A stretch of 64,000 bases of DNA from Methylobacter sp. (GTDB lineage: Bacteria > Pseudomonadota > Gammaproteobacteria > Methylococcales > Methylomonadaceae), in the NCBI GenBank assembly GCA_024636505.1, contig JAGXGY010000022.1, forward strand, positions 1-64,000, written 5' to 3'. A program made the position numbers and the translations under genes. Below the pieces are notes generated by a model, which was not told where the DNA came from, did not search any database, and saw only the letters and a program-made list of their open reading frames with translations. Below, piece by piece: positions 36,143 to 45,426 of the stretch. The number at the start of each line of letters is the position of its first letter. Position 1 is the stretch's first letter.

Positions 36143-39100
36143 TCATAAATCGTGACCCGAAGACATATCATCAGACAACTTGTGCCGGGAAGCGTGCCTA
36201 CGTTGCGAAAAACCCTGGGCGATCACGTAGAACACCGGCGTTAACAGCAGACCGAATACGGTCACGCCTAACATGCCGCTAAACATCGTGGTACCCAGCA
36301 GCTGCCGCGATTCCGCCCCGGCGCCTTGAGCGATCACCAGCGGAAACACACCCATGATAAAAGCAAACGAGGTCATCAAAATGGGCCGTAGCCGAATTTT
36401 TGATGCCTCTATTACCGCATCAAAGCGATTAAGACCGGCTTCCTGGCGCCGCTTGGCAAATTCCACAATAAGGATGGCGTTCTTGCTGGCCAAGCCCACC
36501 AGCACGATGAAGCCGACTTGGGTAAAGATATTATTGTCCATGTCGCGCAACCAAACGCCGGCCAAGGCAGACAGGATGCACATGGGTACGATCAGAATCA
36601 CCGCAAATGGCAATGACCAGCTTTCATACTGGGCTGCCAAGGCCAAAAATACAAAGATGACACTCAGCGGAAAAACCAACAGGGCGACGTTTCCGGCCAA
36701 CACTTGTTGCAGACTGAGTTCAGTCCATTCAAAATCGAATCCCGGCGGCAACTCTGCGCCCATGAGTTGATTCATAATGGTGATCGCCTGACCGGAACTG
36801 ACTCCCGGTAAGGTACCGCCATTAATTTCGGCTGCAGGATACATGTTGTAGCGTGTAATTTTATCAGGTCCGGTAATTTCTTTAACCGACATAAGGGAAC
36901 CCAGCGGCACCATACCGCCTTGAAGATTCCGCGTCTTCAAAGCGGTGATGTCTACCGGTTTCATCCGAAAATCCGAATCGGCCTGCGCCACCACCTGATA
37001 GGTTCTGCCAAAACTATTGAAATCATTGACATACATCGACCCCAGATAGATCTGCAAGGTATCGAACACGTCTTTCAACGGCACGTCCATAGACATGGCT
37101 CGGGTACGATCTACGTCCAGAAAAAGTTGCGGCACTTCGGCGCGAAAAGTGGTAAACAGTCCGACCAAACCGGGTTGTTCATTACCCTTGGCGATGAGTT
37201 CGTTGACCGTGCTCTGTAGTGCGTCGACACCCGCGTTGGCGCGATCCTGAACTTGCAGTTTGAAGCCGCCGGTCGAACTCATGCCTCGGATGGGCGGCGG
37301 AGCAAATACGGCAATATGGGCGCCTTCGACCTGAGCAAGACGCTCATTGAGGCTGGTAATGACGGCTTCGGCATAAAGTTCAGGATGACCGACGCGCTGG
37401 TCAAAGTCATCCAGCAGCGTAAACATCGTTGCGACATTGGACTGACTGGAACCGCTCAGAATCGAAAAGCCGGCGTAGGCGATGACATGCTTGACGCCTT
37501 TAGTTTCCCTAATAATACGGGTAGCCTGCTGAACCACGTCCTGGGTGCGTGCTAAAGATGCCGCATCGGGTAACTGCGCATACAGAATCAGGTAACCCTG
37601 GTCCTGTTGAGGAATAAAACCGGTCGGCACTTTTTCAAAGGCCAGAAAGTTGAGTCCGTTGAGACCGACATAGACCACTAAAACCACCGCCGTCATACGA
37701 ACCAGCCTGCCGACTAAGCGCGCGTAGCCCGCACTGAATGAATCAAAGAACCGGTTAAAGGCTCTGAAAAACCAGCCGAACAGTCGATCAAGCAGCCGCG
37801 TGAACCCATCTTTATTGCCGTGCGCCCGATCCAACAGCAGCGCGCACAAAGCCGGACTCAGGGTCAGCGAGTTGAACGTCGAGATTACCGTGGAAATGGC
37901 GATAGTCAGGGCAAACTGCTTGTAGAAAGCGCCGGAAACGCCAGTGATAAAAGCGGTGGGAATGAACACCGCGACCAAAACCAGAGACGTCGCAATAATC
38001 GGACCTACGACTTCTGTCATCGCCTTTCGGGTAGCATCCCGAGCCGACAAACCCCGAGCTATATGGCGTTCCACGTTCTCTACCACCACGATGGCATCGT
38101 CCACCACAATGCCGATAGCGAGTACCAGTCCGAATAACGATAAGGTGTTCAGCGACAAACCCAATACCGACATCACCGCGAACGTGCCGATTAAAGACAC
38201 CGGTACCGCAAGCAGCGGGATAACGGTCGCGCGCCAGCTCTGCAAAAATATCACCACGACCAGAACGACCAACAGCATAGCCTCAAACAGCGTCTTGACT
38301 ACCGCGCCGATCGACTGCTGTACAAAGACAACGGTATCGTAAATAAGCAGATAATCAAGACCTTCGGGGAAACGCGGCTTCAGCTGCTCCATCGCGGCGA
38401 CCACCGCTTTTTTAGTGTCTAGCGCGTTGGAGCCGGGCAGTTGGAAGACCGCGAGACCCACGCTAGGTTCGCCGTCCAAAAGCAGTCCAGAGCTGTAATC
38501 CTTAGCGCCCAACTCAATGCGGGCGACGTCTTTGAGCTGAGTTACCTGGCCATCTTTCCCGGTTTTGATCACGATATCGGCGAACTCCTCCGCTTCCATC
38601 AGTCGTCCCGTGGTAGTGACCGTGTACTGAAAATCGGTGTTTTCCTGAGTGGGTTGCTGCCCCACCACGCCCGCAGCGACCTGAATATTCTGTTCCCGGA
38701 TAGCGTTAACCACGTCGCTGGCAGTCAGATTGCGCGCGGCAACTTTCTCCGGATTCAGCCAGATACGCATGCTGTAGTCTCGGGCGCCAAATACCAGAAT
38801 TTCACCCACACCGGGCAGTCGCGCCAGCGTATCCTTGATTTGCAACAACGCGTAATTGCTCAAATACACACTGTCATAGCGTTTATCTGGAGAAACCAGG
38901 TTGACCACCAGACTCAAGTCAGGGCTGCGCTTTTTGACGCTGATGCCTTGTCGGCTGACTTCCTGGGGTAATTTTGGCTCGGCCAAAGCGACCCGATTTT
39001 GCACCAGCACCTGAGCCTTATCCAGATTAGTGCCCGGCTTAAAGGTAATGGTTAAGGCCATGTTGCCGCTGTTGGTGGACTGAGAAGACATATATAACAT

Positions 39101-39331
39101 ATCCTCGACACCATTCACTTCCTGTTCAATAGGCGTGGCCACAGTTTCGGCCACCACCTTGGCGTTGGCACCGGGATAAACCGTGCTCACGACTACGGTG
39201 GGAGGTGCAATCTCGGGATATTGGGCAATAGGCAGGTTGATCAGCGCGAGGCTTCCGACCAGGACAATGATGATGGATAATACCGCAGCAAAAATGGGGC
39301 GGTCGATGAAAAAGTGAGTGAATCGATTCAT
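36143..39331 (-). CDS. RND multidrug efflux pump (HAE1 family, AcrB/MexB-like)
   Basis: Proton-driven inner-membrane exporter, 1062 aa (AcrB 1049). Signs of the HAE1 family: N-terminal MNRFTHFFIDRPIFAAVLSI, QYPEIAPPTVVVSTVYPGAN, the TM4 proton-relay aspartates in GIVVDDAIVVVENVERH, the large periplasmic loops, and FIVLVGLASKNAILIVEFAK in TM10-11. Twelve membrane helices are expected. Substrate range cannot be read from sequence; hydrophobic toxic compounds are usual. Four bases separate it from the membrane-fusion gene upstream. Probably repressed by the divergent TetR protein. Confidence 0.95.
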   Translation of the reverse strand: MNRFTHFFIDRPIFAAVLSIIIVLVGSLALINLPIAQYPEIAPPTVVVSTVYPGANAKVVAETVATPIEQEVNGVEDMLYMSSQSTNSGNMALTITFKPGTNLDKAQVLVQNRVALAEPKLPQEVSRQGISVKKRSPDLSLVVNLVSPDKRYDSVYLSNYALLQIKDTLARLPGVGEILVFGARDYSMRIWLNPEKVAARNLTASDVVNAIREQNIQVAAGVVGQQPTQENTDFQYTVTTTGRLMEAEEFADIVIKTGKDGQVTQLKDVARIELGAKDYSSGLLLDGEPSVGLAVFQLPGSNALDTKKAVVAAMEQLKPRFPEGLDYLLIYDTVVFVQQSIGAVVKTLFEAMLLVVLVVVIFLQSWRATVIPLLAVPVSLIGTFAVMSVLGLSLNTLSLFGLVLAIGIVVDDAIVVVENVERHIARGLSARDATRKAMTEVVGPIIATSLVLVAVFIPTAFITGVSGAFYKQFALTIAISTVISTFNSLTLSPALCALLLDRAHGNKDGFTRLLDRLFGWFFRAFNRFFDSFSAGYARLVGRLVRMTAVVLVVYVGLNGLNFLAFEKVPTGFIPQQDQGYLILYAQLPDAASLARTQDVVQQATRIIRETKGVKHVIAYAGFSILSGSSQSNVATMFTLLDDFDQRVGHPELYAEAVITSLNERLAQVEGAHIAVFAPPPIRGMSSTGGFKLQVQDRANAGVDALQSTVNELIAKGNEQPGLVGLFTTFRAEVPQLFLDVDRTRAMSMDVPLKDVFDTLQIYLGSMYVNDFNSFGRTYQVVAQADSDFRMKPVDITALKTRNLQGGMVPLGSLMSVKEITGPDKITRYNMYPAAEINGGTLPGVSSGQAITIMNQLMGAELPPGFDFEWTELSLQQVLAGNVALLVFPLSVIFVFLALAAQYESWSLPFAVILIVPMCILSALAGVWLRDMDNNIFTQVGFIVLVGLASKNAILIVEFAKRRQEAGLNRFDAVIEASKIRLRPILMTSFAFIMGVFPLVIAQGAGAESRQLLGTTMFSGMLGVTVFGLLLTPVFYVIAQGFSQRRHASRHKLSDDMSSGHDL

Positions 39332-39334
39332 AAT

Positions 39335-40528
39335 CTATTTCTCAGTCTTTTGTCCGGTGGGCGAGATGCGTTCCGGATTCACCTTGATACCCGGCTTAAG
39401 CTTCTGGATGCCTTCGATAACCGCCCATTCTTCAGGCTTCAGCCCTTCGATGATCACCCGGGACTCGCCGATATGCGCGCCGAGCGCCACCTTGCGATAT
39501 TCCACCTGATTTTCCTGATTCACTACCCAGATGAAGCGTTGCGCCATATCCGTGCCAATAGCCCGATCAGGAAGCAGAACAGCGGGGTACGGAGCGCTCG
39601 CGCGGACCCGCATCCGGGCAAAAAATCCGGGGCTTAACAATTCGTCCGGGTTGGCAAACACCCCTCGCAAGGTGATAGTACCGGTAGCCGCATCTTCACG
39701 AGGCGACATATAATCGAGACGGCCTTGGTGAGGAAAGCCCGATTCATCAGCCACCGCCAATTCCACGGGCGTCTGTTCGTCTCCCAGATTACCGCGACCT
39801 TTTTTCTGATCCTGACGCCGGTACTTCAGTACTGAACGTTCGTCCGCATTCGCGTAGACATAAACTGGATCGGTGGAAACGATAAAGGTCAACAAGGTTG
39901 CATCAGCTCCGCCACCGTTAACTAAATTGCCGGCAGTAATTAACTCACGCCCGATCCGGCCGTTTATCGGAGAACGTATCCGGGTAAACCCCAGGTTTAA
40001 GCGTGCGGTGTCAACATGGGCTTTTGCAGACTGAACTGCCGCAGCAGTTTCTCTAAGCCCCTTACTGCGGGCATCATGCTCTTCTTCGGAAATGGCTTTG
40101 GCACGAAACAAACGCTTGGCACGCGACAAGTCGTTTTTTGCCAATTCATGTTTGGACTTGGCACGCTCCAGTTCAGCTTCGGCAAAGTTGAGTTGGGCGA
40201 CGAACGGTTGCGGATCAATCTGAAATAAAAGGTCGCCTTTGCTTATCTTGTCTCCTGCCTTGAAATTCACTTTTTCCAGATAACCGCTCACCCGGGCGCG
40301 CACCTCTACCGAATTAACCGCTTCAATACGCCCTGTGTATTCGTCCCACTCGGTAACTTCTTGCAACAGGGGCTGTACGATTTTGACCTTGAGCAGCTGT
40401 TCTGGCCCAGGCCCAGTAGTCGAATCATCGTGGTTGGCACAGCCGCTCATTGCCATCAGGCTGATGACAGCTAACAAGCCGATTCGAATACGCTGGATGA
40501 CAACCGATATATGAATTTCTTTTTCCAT
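39335..40528 (-). CDS. RND efflux membrane-fusion protein (AcrA/MexA-like)
   Basis: Periplasmic adaptor, 397 aa, linking the RND pump to the outer-membrane channel. Seen: an N-terminal signal with lipobox-like LMAMSGC, barrel-sandwich (lipoyl) halves at EVRARVSGYLEKVNFKAGDK and GFTRIRSPINGRIGRELITAG, an alpha-hairpin between them (AEAELERAKSKHELAKNDLS), then beta-barrel and membrane-proximal domains (GFFARMRVRASAPY). First gene of the three-gene operon and divergent from tetR. All typical. Confidence 0.95.
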   Translation of the reverse strand: MEKEIHISVVIQRIRIGLLAVISLMAMSGCANHDDSTTGPGPEQLLKVKIVQPLLQEVTEWDEYTGRIEAVNSVEVRARVSGYLEKVNFKAGDKISKGDLLFQIDPQPFVAQLNFAEAELERAKSKHELAKNDLSRAKRLFRAKAISEEEHDARSKGLRETAAAVQSAKAHVDTARLNLGFTRIRSPINGRIGRELITAGNLVNGGGADATLLTFIVSTDPVYVYANADERSVLKYRRQDQKKGRGNLGDEQTPVELAVADESGFPHQGRLDYMSPREDAATGTITLRGVFANPDELLSPGFFARMRVRASAPYPAVLLPDRAIGTDMAQRFIWVVNQENQVEYRKVALGAHIGESRVIIEGLKPEEWAVIEGIQKLKPGIKVNPERISPTGQKTEK

Positions 40529-40562
40529 CCTGTTTACACTCTGCTCTTTAAATTAAAAAAAC

Positions 40563-40578
40563 GGTAAGACATATTACC
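40563..40578. promoter_or_regulatory. Candidate TetR-type operator
   Basis: Inverted repeat GGTAA-6-TTACC in the 107-bp gap between the divergent efflux operon and the tetR-like gene. A TATAAT box for the regulator is at 40599-40604. Short and unproven. Confidence 0.35.
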
Positions 40579-40635
40579 ATTTAACTCGAGGCATGCTTTA
40601 TAATTTAAATACATTAATTTAGTGAGCACAACACC

Positions 40636-41268
40636 ATGATTAAATGCGGACGACCTCGCAAAGGAGAGGAGCTTCTCAGTCGCGATCGATTGCTGGATAC
40701 CGCCTTCAATCTTTTCCTTGAATACGGATACGGCAATCTCAGCCTTGAAACCATCGCTCGGGATGCGCGCGTGTCAATGCGAACCATCTACAATCAGTTC
40801 GGCGGTAAGGCCGGGATATTTGGCGCAGTGATAAGACGCTGCAGCGACCAATTCGTCACAAGTCTGTTAGATGAGCACATCGTAAAGCGCTCTCCCGAGG
40901 AAGCGCTGATATCTTTTGCTAAGCAGTTCTTGTATCGCATCACCCGACCGGACGTAGTACGCATACGCGCCATACTGATTGGCGAGTCGCTACGCTTCCC
41001 CGATCTCGCCACTCAATTCTATGAACAAGGTCCGCAGCGCACCCTCAATCACCTCACACAGTTTTTCGCCCAGCATCAAAAAACCGGCTATTTTTCCGCA
41101 ATAGACCCCCGCTTTCTCGCCGACCACTTCTTAAGCGTATTGCGTAGTGAACGCTTTCAAAAGCTGCAACTCGGTTTAGAGCCCACGCCAAGCGAAGGTG
41201 AAATCGATATCTGGGTGCGACAGGCCACTGACGTGTTCCTGCATGGCAGCCTAAATATTAAGGCATGA
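40636..41268 (+). CDS. TetR/AcrR family repressor
   Basis: Regulator of 210 aa. N-terminal helix-turn-helix at residues 14-60 (RDRLLDTAFNLFLEYGYG, LETIARDARVSMRTIYNQFG) followed by an all-helical ligand/dimer domain (ISFAKQFLYRITRPDVVRIR). Divergent from the RND operon and 107 bp from it, so it very likely represses that operon and is released by a pump substrate; this is inference from arrangement. The start MIKCGRPRKGEEL has the usual basic leader. Confidence 0.92.
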   Translation: MIKCGRPRKGEELLSRDRLLDTAFNLFLEYGYGNLSLETIARDARVSMRTIYNQFGGKAGIFGAVIRRCSDQFVTSLLDEHIVKRSPEEALISFAKQFLYRITRPDVVRIRAILIGESLRFPDLATQFYEQGPQRTLNHLTQFFAQHQKTGYFSAIDPRFLADHFLSVLRSERFQKLQLGLEPTPSEGEIDIWVRQATDVFLHGSLNIKA

Positions 41269-41300
41269 GCATGAAACAATTTGAACAACTCGCGGCGTAA

Positions 41301-41356
41301 GTTTTCAGCGGGAGTGCAAGCTATTGGCAACTTGCTCCAGTTATTTTGTGCGCGTT
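41301..41356. repeat. GGAGTGCAAGC element with internal deletion (copy C)
   Basis: GTTTTCAGCGGGAGTGCAAG is followed directly by CTATTGGCAACTTGCTC and TTATTTTGTGCGCG. Both flanks are those of copy B, but the 3' part of the 44-bp core is missing. It lies 35 bp after the tetR stop. Confidence 0.75.
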
Positions 41357-41691
41357 CCTAAGGGCATTCCGGTTGAATCAAAAAAACCAATAAATCCGCA
41401 AAAACATTCAAAAAAACACCCGCCGTTGATCGCAGCCTTAGCTACAGACAATTGGGGAGCTTTTATCAGACAATTGGGGAGCTTTTATTCATCACGAACA
41501 GCATAAAAAATAACCCATCGATTGGCATTAAACAGCCAATCGTTAAACCCGGGTATTATGACAATCGGTATTTTTTTTAAAGCTGTTTTACCCTATTGTC
41601 CTGAGCCGCCTCCATTTATAAAGCATCCCGTGTTATTTCGTGTCAAAATATGTTTTACCTAACATATATTAAATTGAGAATTTAAGTCTTT
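41357..41691. other. Gap before rimK with a 22-bp tandem duplication
   Basis: No gene is supported. A perfect 22-bp tandem duplication occupies 41445-41466 and 41467-41488 (unit begins CAGACAATTGGGGAGC). AT-rich DNA before 41692 probably holds the rimK promoter. Confidence 0.6.
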
Positions 41692-42636
41692 ATGAAAATT
41701 GCTATTTTGTCCCGAAATTCAAAACTGTATTCGACTTCCCGGCTGGTTACCGCTGCAGAAGCAAGAGGTCATGAAGTACGGGTGCTGGATGTATTACGTT
41801 GTTATATGAATATTACTTCGCATAATCCATCTATCCATTATCGGGGTGAAGACTTGACCGGATTCGATGCCGTTATTCCAAGGATTGGCGCTTCCGTCAC
41901 TTTCTATGGAACTGCGGTATTAAGACAATTTGAAATGATGAATGTATTTCCTTTAAACGAGTCGGTGGCCATATCGCGCTCTCGCGATAAATTAAGGTCG
42001 ATTCAGCTACTGGCCCGAAAAGGGATTGGTCTGCCGGTAACCGGTTTTGCTAATAATCCTGACGACATTGAAGATTTGATTGCTCAAGTTGGCGGAGCGC
42101 CTCTGGTGATTAAATTGCTGGAAGGTACGCAAGGTATCGGCGTGGTTCTGGCGGAAACTCATAATGCCGCCGAGAGTGTTATTCAGGCGTTTATGGGACT
42201 CAAAGCCAATATCATGGTACAGGAGTTCATTAAGGAGGCCGGCGGCAGCGATATCCGCTGTTTTGTGGTCGGCGATAAAGTGGTTGCCGCAATGAAGCGG
42301 CAAGCGGCAACCGGCGAATTTCGTTCGAATCTGCACCGTGGCGGTTCTGCGACTTTAGTCAGATTAACGCCGGAAGAACGCTCTACTGCGGTACGCGCTG
42401 CTAAAATCATGGGACTCAATGTCTGCGGCGTCGATATACTGCGCTCCAATCACGGCCCGGTTATTATGGAGGTAAACTCATCACCCGGATTGAACGGTAT
42501 TGAAAGCGCCAGCGGTAAGGATATTGCCGAATTGATTATTAAATTCATTGAAAAACGCTTTGCGACCATGGAAATCTCTAAAGATAAATCGCCTACCAAT
42601 ACCGACACCCGAACCCGTACTCGCGGCAAAGGTTAA
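41692..42636 (+). CDS. rimK: RimK-type ATP-grasp ligase
   Basis: ATP-grasp enzyme of 314 aa (E. coli RimK 300), which adds glutamate residues to the C-terminus of ribosomal protein S6 or makes poly-glutamate. Strong resemblance over the whole length: [35 protein letters not shown], the ATP-grasp loop [43 protein letters not shown] and the metal-binding [14 protein letters not shown]. The C-terminal 20 residues are extra and polar. It stands alone; the rubredoxin gene begins 62 bp downstream. Confidence 0.93.
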   Translation: MKIAILSRNSKLYSTSRLVTAAEARGHEVRVLDVLRCYMNITSHNPSIHYRGEDLTGFDAVIPRIGASVTFYGTAVLRQFEMMNVFPLNESVAISRSRDKLRSIQLLARKGIGLPVTGFANNPDDIEDLIAQVGGAPLVIKLLEGTQGIGVVLAETHNAAESVIQAFMGLKANIMVQEFIKEAGGSDIRCFVVGDKVVAAMKRQAATGEFRSNLHRGGSATLVRLTPEERSTAVRAAKIMGLNVCGVDILRSNHGPVIMEVNSSPGLNGIESASGKDIAELIIKFIEKRFATMEISKDKSPTNTDTRTRTRGKG

Positions 42637-42698
42637 CCGTGCGTCCGGTCTGTAAAAAAGGGTATGCTGGATTTTCAATTATCTTAAAAAAATAAACC

Positions 42699-42869
42699 AT
42701 GTCAGATTTTAAAAAATACCAGTGTTTGGAATGCGAACATATTTATGATGAAGCCAAGGGCGATCCTGATAGCGGTATCGCAGCAGGTACCCGCTGGACG
42801 GACATCCCCGCTAGTTGGGCTTGCCCGATATGCGGTGCGCCAAAAGATTTTTTCAAATTAATGGAATAA
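42699..42869 (+). CDS. Rubredoxin
   Basis: Small electron carrier of 56 aa with a single iron bound by four cysteines: CLEC at residues 9-12 and CPIC at 42-45 (YQCLECEHIYDEAKGDP; WACPICGAPKDFF). Aromatic and glycine positions match classical rubredoxins. Start ATG 42699. It could feed an oxygenase or an oxygen/peroxide reductase; no partner is adjacent. The following ORF partly overlaps it only if the longest, unlikely start is used. Confidence 0.93.
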   Translation: MSDFKKYQCLECEHIYDEAKGDPDSGIAAGTRWTDIPASWACPICGAPKDFFKLME

Positions 42870-42973
42870 TCGTTGGTTTTTATCAGTGTTCGACGCTTTT
42901 GACCCCGGGAATATCAAAAATGAAATGTCACCGTAGTTTTTGCAACGCAGGCAAGCGGCACGAGCCGGGAGCG

Positions 42974-43636
42974 ATGGATTTAAACGGCTACATGCTGTCG
43001 GCATTATTCGACAAAACCGCATCACGGTTTATTTTAGCGCTGTTGATCTTTTGTCCCATTAACGTATTCGCCGCCGACACCTGGAGCTATCATCAGGAGA
43101 TCAGACGGTTAAACAATGAAACCTATAGTTTTGCCCAATCGCCTTTACCGCCTCGCGGTCTTTATGACTACATCAGACTGGAAATCATCTGCAAGGGAAA
43201 TACCTTGCAAGTGGCTATTGACGCCAACAGCTTGATTGCCTCACAAGGCAGGACCTTTGATTTTGAATATCAAATAGACAATGCCCCCCCTTTTACGTTA
43301 CAAATGACAACTTTTAAGGACACCAAGCGTAGAGGCTATACAGAAGAATATGCCCAACGCATCGTCAATGACCTATTGACAGGGAAATCTCTGTTTATTC
43401 GCGTCACCACTATGATACGTAAGGTTCTATCTGCAAAAATACCCTTAGAAAATGCTGCCAAATCTATTAAACAGGTTGTTACCGATTGCAGCCTTGGTCT
43501 TTCCGATAACGCAACCGATGAGCCTGATTACACGCTGAGCGAATTTCAACAAGACTTTGATAAATTGCCTTCGGGGCAGCAACAGCAAGTGCTGAGAAAA
43601 CTCAAAATCATCATGGAATCTCAGAAAGCTATGTAA
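42974..43636 (+). CDS. Secreted protein of unknown function
   Basis: About 220 aa. A signal peptide is clear (SRFILALLIFCPINVFA, cut before ADTWSY). The mature part looks like a single beta-rich domain with two cysteines (LEIICKGNTLQVAID near the start, VVTDCSLGL near the end), then a polar tail rich in Asp and Gln. It loosely recalls IalB- or VasI-like periplasmic domains (strand-C-K, later a strand-C), but I do not claim homology. The start is uncertain: ATGs at 42920, 42974 and 42992 are possible; the first would place over 30 residues before the hydrophobic core. Between rubredoxin and nnrS. Confidence 0.6.
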   Translation: MDLNGYMLSALFDKTASRFILALLIFCPINVFAADTWSYHQEIRRLNNETYSFAQSPLPPRGLYDYIRLEIICKGNTLQVAIDANSLIASQGRTFDFEYQIDNAPPFTLQMTTFKDTKRRGYTEEYAQRIVNDLLTGKSLFIRVTTMIRKVLSAKIPLENAAKSIKQVVTDCSLGLSDNATDEPDYTLSEFQQDFDKLPSGQQQQVLRKLKIIMESQKAM

Positions 43637-43753
43637 AGTCACCGCCCGCTGTCATGCTATTATCAATGAGCATGGCAGCTAAATCGTTAGCAAAAATGCG
43701 TATAATTAACGACATTCTCGAACACAGAGTTAAACCGGCTGGAAAACATCGTA

Positions 43754-44929
43754 ATGAAATCACAATCTATCTTCGACTATCCCCTTTTTGCTCTAGGATT
43801 TAGAGCCTTTTTCGCCTTGGCCGGGTTCGCGGCACTGGTTCTCATCGTCTTTTGGAACGCCCTGTTCAACGGCACCTTGACTGCGGAACATTATTTTCCC
43901 GACAACTACTGGCATGCGCATGAAATGCTTCTGGGTTATGCAGTAGCCGTCATTGCAGGATTTTTATTGACGGCAGTTAAAAACTGGACCGGCAAGCCGA
44001 CAGTAACCGGCGATCAATTGGCAAGCCTGTGCCTGTTATGGTTGTATGGGCGTATTCTGCCGTTTTATGCAGGCGAATTACCCGACGCCCTGATTGCACT
44101 GGTCGATTTCGCTTTTTTGCCTGCCCTGGCTTATCAAGTCAGCAAACCGATCATGGCGGTAAAGCAATACAGAAATCTATTTTTTATCGGTCTGATACTG
44201 CTGTTGGCGCTGGGCAATGGTTTGATCCATGCTGAAATGCTGGGTTTACAAAACAACACCGCCACCACCGGCATTCAACTGGTTGTTGCGACTATCATTA
44301 TTTTGATTTTAATCATCGCCGGACGCGTATTTCCTTTCTTTACCGAACGCGGCATACCCGGAACACTGATCATCAAAAACCCGACACTGGATAACCTATC
44401 TGTAGTGTCGGCCGTTATTGTCTTTGCTCTGCAATTATTCGATATTTCAGGAAGCGGGTTAGCCTTGGCGGCTATGCTTGCCGTGGTCGTTAATATTGCC
44501 AGACTATCAGTCTGGTATGTACCGCGCATCATCTACGTACCGCTGTTATGGGTGCTTTATGCCGGATACGCTTGGATTATTTTGGGCTTTATTCTGACCG
44601 CTTTATCGGCCTATTCAATAGTATTGCCGTCGCTGGCCCTGCATGCTTTTACGCTCGGAGGTATCGGCGTATTAACCTTAGGCATGATGGCCAGGGTCTC
44701 ACTAGGCCACACCGGTCATGCGCTGAAAGCTTCCAATGCGATAGCGATTGCCTTTGCTTTACTGAATATCGCCGCTTTGTTTCGGGTTTTATTGCCAATA
44801 GCGATGCCGGACTGGTATGAAATCTTAATCTACATATCGACACTTTGCTGGCTGGCGGCATTCTCGTTATTCATCTTCGTTTATGCGCCGATATTAAGTA
44901 GCGCCAGACTCGACGGTCAGGACGGTTAA
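43754..44929 (+). CDS. nnrS: NnrS family heme/copper membrane protein
   Basis: Polytopic membrane protein of 391 aa with about twelve helices. NnrS hallmarks: LFALGFRAFF near the start, the first histidines in YWHAHEMLLGYAVAVIAGFL (His54, His56), TAVKNWTGKP, and HAFTLGGIGVLTLGMMARVSLGHTGH near the end. The family is linked to relief of nitric-oxide stress and is common in denitrifiers and methanotrophs. Overlaps the next gene's ATG by a single base (TAATG), suggesting an operon. No NO-responsive regulator is adjacent. Confidence 0.93.
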   Translation: MKSQSIFDYPLFALGFRAFFALAGFAALVLIVFWNALFNGTLTAEHYFPDNYWHAHEMLLGYAVAVIAGFLLTAVKNWTGKPTVTGDQLASLCLLWLYGRILPFYAGELPDALIALVDFAFLPALAYQVSKPIMAVKQYRNLFFIGLILLLALGNGLIHAEMLGLQNNTATTGIQLVVATIIILILIIAGRVFPFFTERGIPGTLIIKNPTLDNLSVVSAVIVFALQLFDISGSGLALAAMLAVVVNIARLSVWYVPRIIYVPLLWVLYAGYAWIILGFILTALSAYSIVLPSLALHAFTLGGIGVLTLGMMARVSLGHTGHALKASNAIAIAFALLNIAALFRVLLPIAMPDWYEILIYISTLCWLAAFSLFIFVYAPILSSARLDGQDG

Positions 44930-45354
44930 TGTTATCCAAATTTGACGGTATTGTTGAGCTGGTTACCAGCTCACTGGTTTTGTTTTCCAGCATCGGTATT
45001 TTCGTGCTGACCTTAAATGCGCGTTATACTCATGCAATAAGCCGGGTCAGAGACATTTACGATACATTAAAAGCCAGTTCGCAATCACAAAAACTGGAAA
45101 TAGAACTTAATACCATGGTGTACCGGTGTCACGTACTTAAATGGAGTTTCGGCCTACTGTTATGCAGTGCAATTAGCAGCGGCGTGTTTATGTTGGGTTC
45201 AATATCCTCACGATTCATCGGACATATCAGCGCTGATTTTTTGATTTTATTTGTTGTGCTTAGCGTGCTGTTTATCTTCAGCTCAATGGTTTGTTTGTTT
45301 ATCGATGTACTGGCTTCCTTGCGGGCAACGATGATTCATATTGAAAAAATATAA
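44929..45354 (+). CDS. DUF2721 family membrane protein
   Basis: Protein of 141 aa. Three to four hydrophobic helices: VTSSLVLFSSIGIFVLTLNA, then a charged segment ISRVRDIYDTLKAS, then WSFGLLLCSAISSGVFML and LILFVVLSVLFIFSSMVCLF. This layout (membrane helix, R.R......, long loop with paired charged residues, two helices) matches DUF2721, whose function is unknown. Coupled to nnrS by one-base overlap, so a role near NnrS is possible but unproven. Confidence 0.7.
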   Translation: MLSKFDGIVELVTSSLVLFSSIGIFVLTLNARYTHAISRVRDIYDTLKASSQSQKLEIELNTMVYRCHVLKWSFGLLLCSAISSGVFMLGSISSRFIGHISADFLILFVVLSVLFIFSSMVCLFIDVLASLRATMIHIEKI

Positions 45355-45426
45355 GCATCACCCTATCCGCATGACTTACAGCCTGATTTTTGCGCTACCT
45401 TTTAGCGCCGCCGCCAGGACAACACC

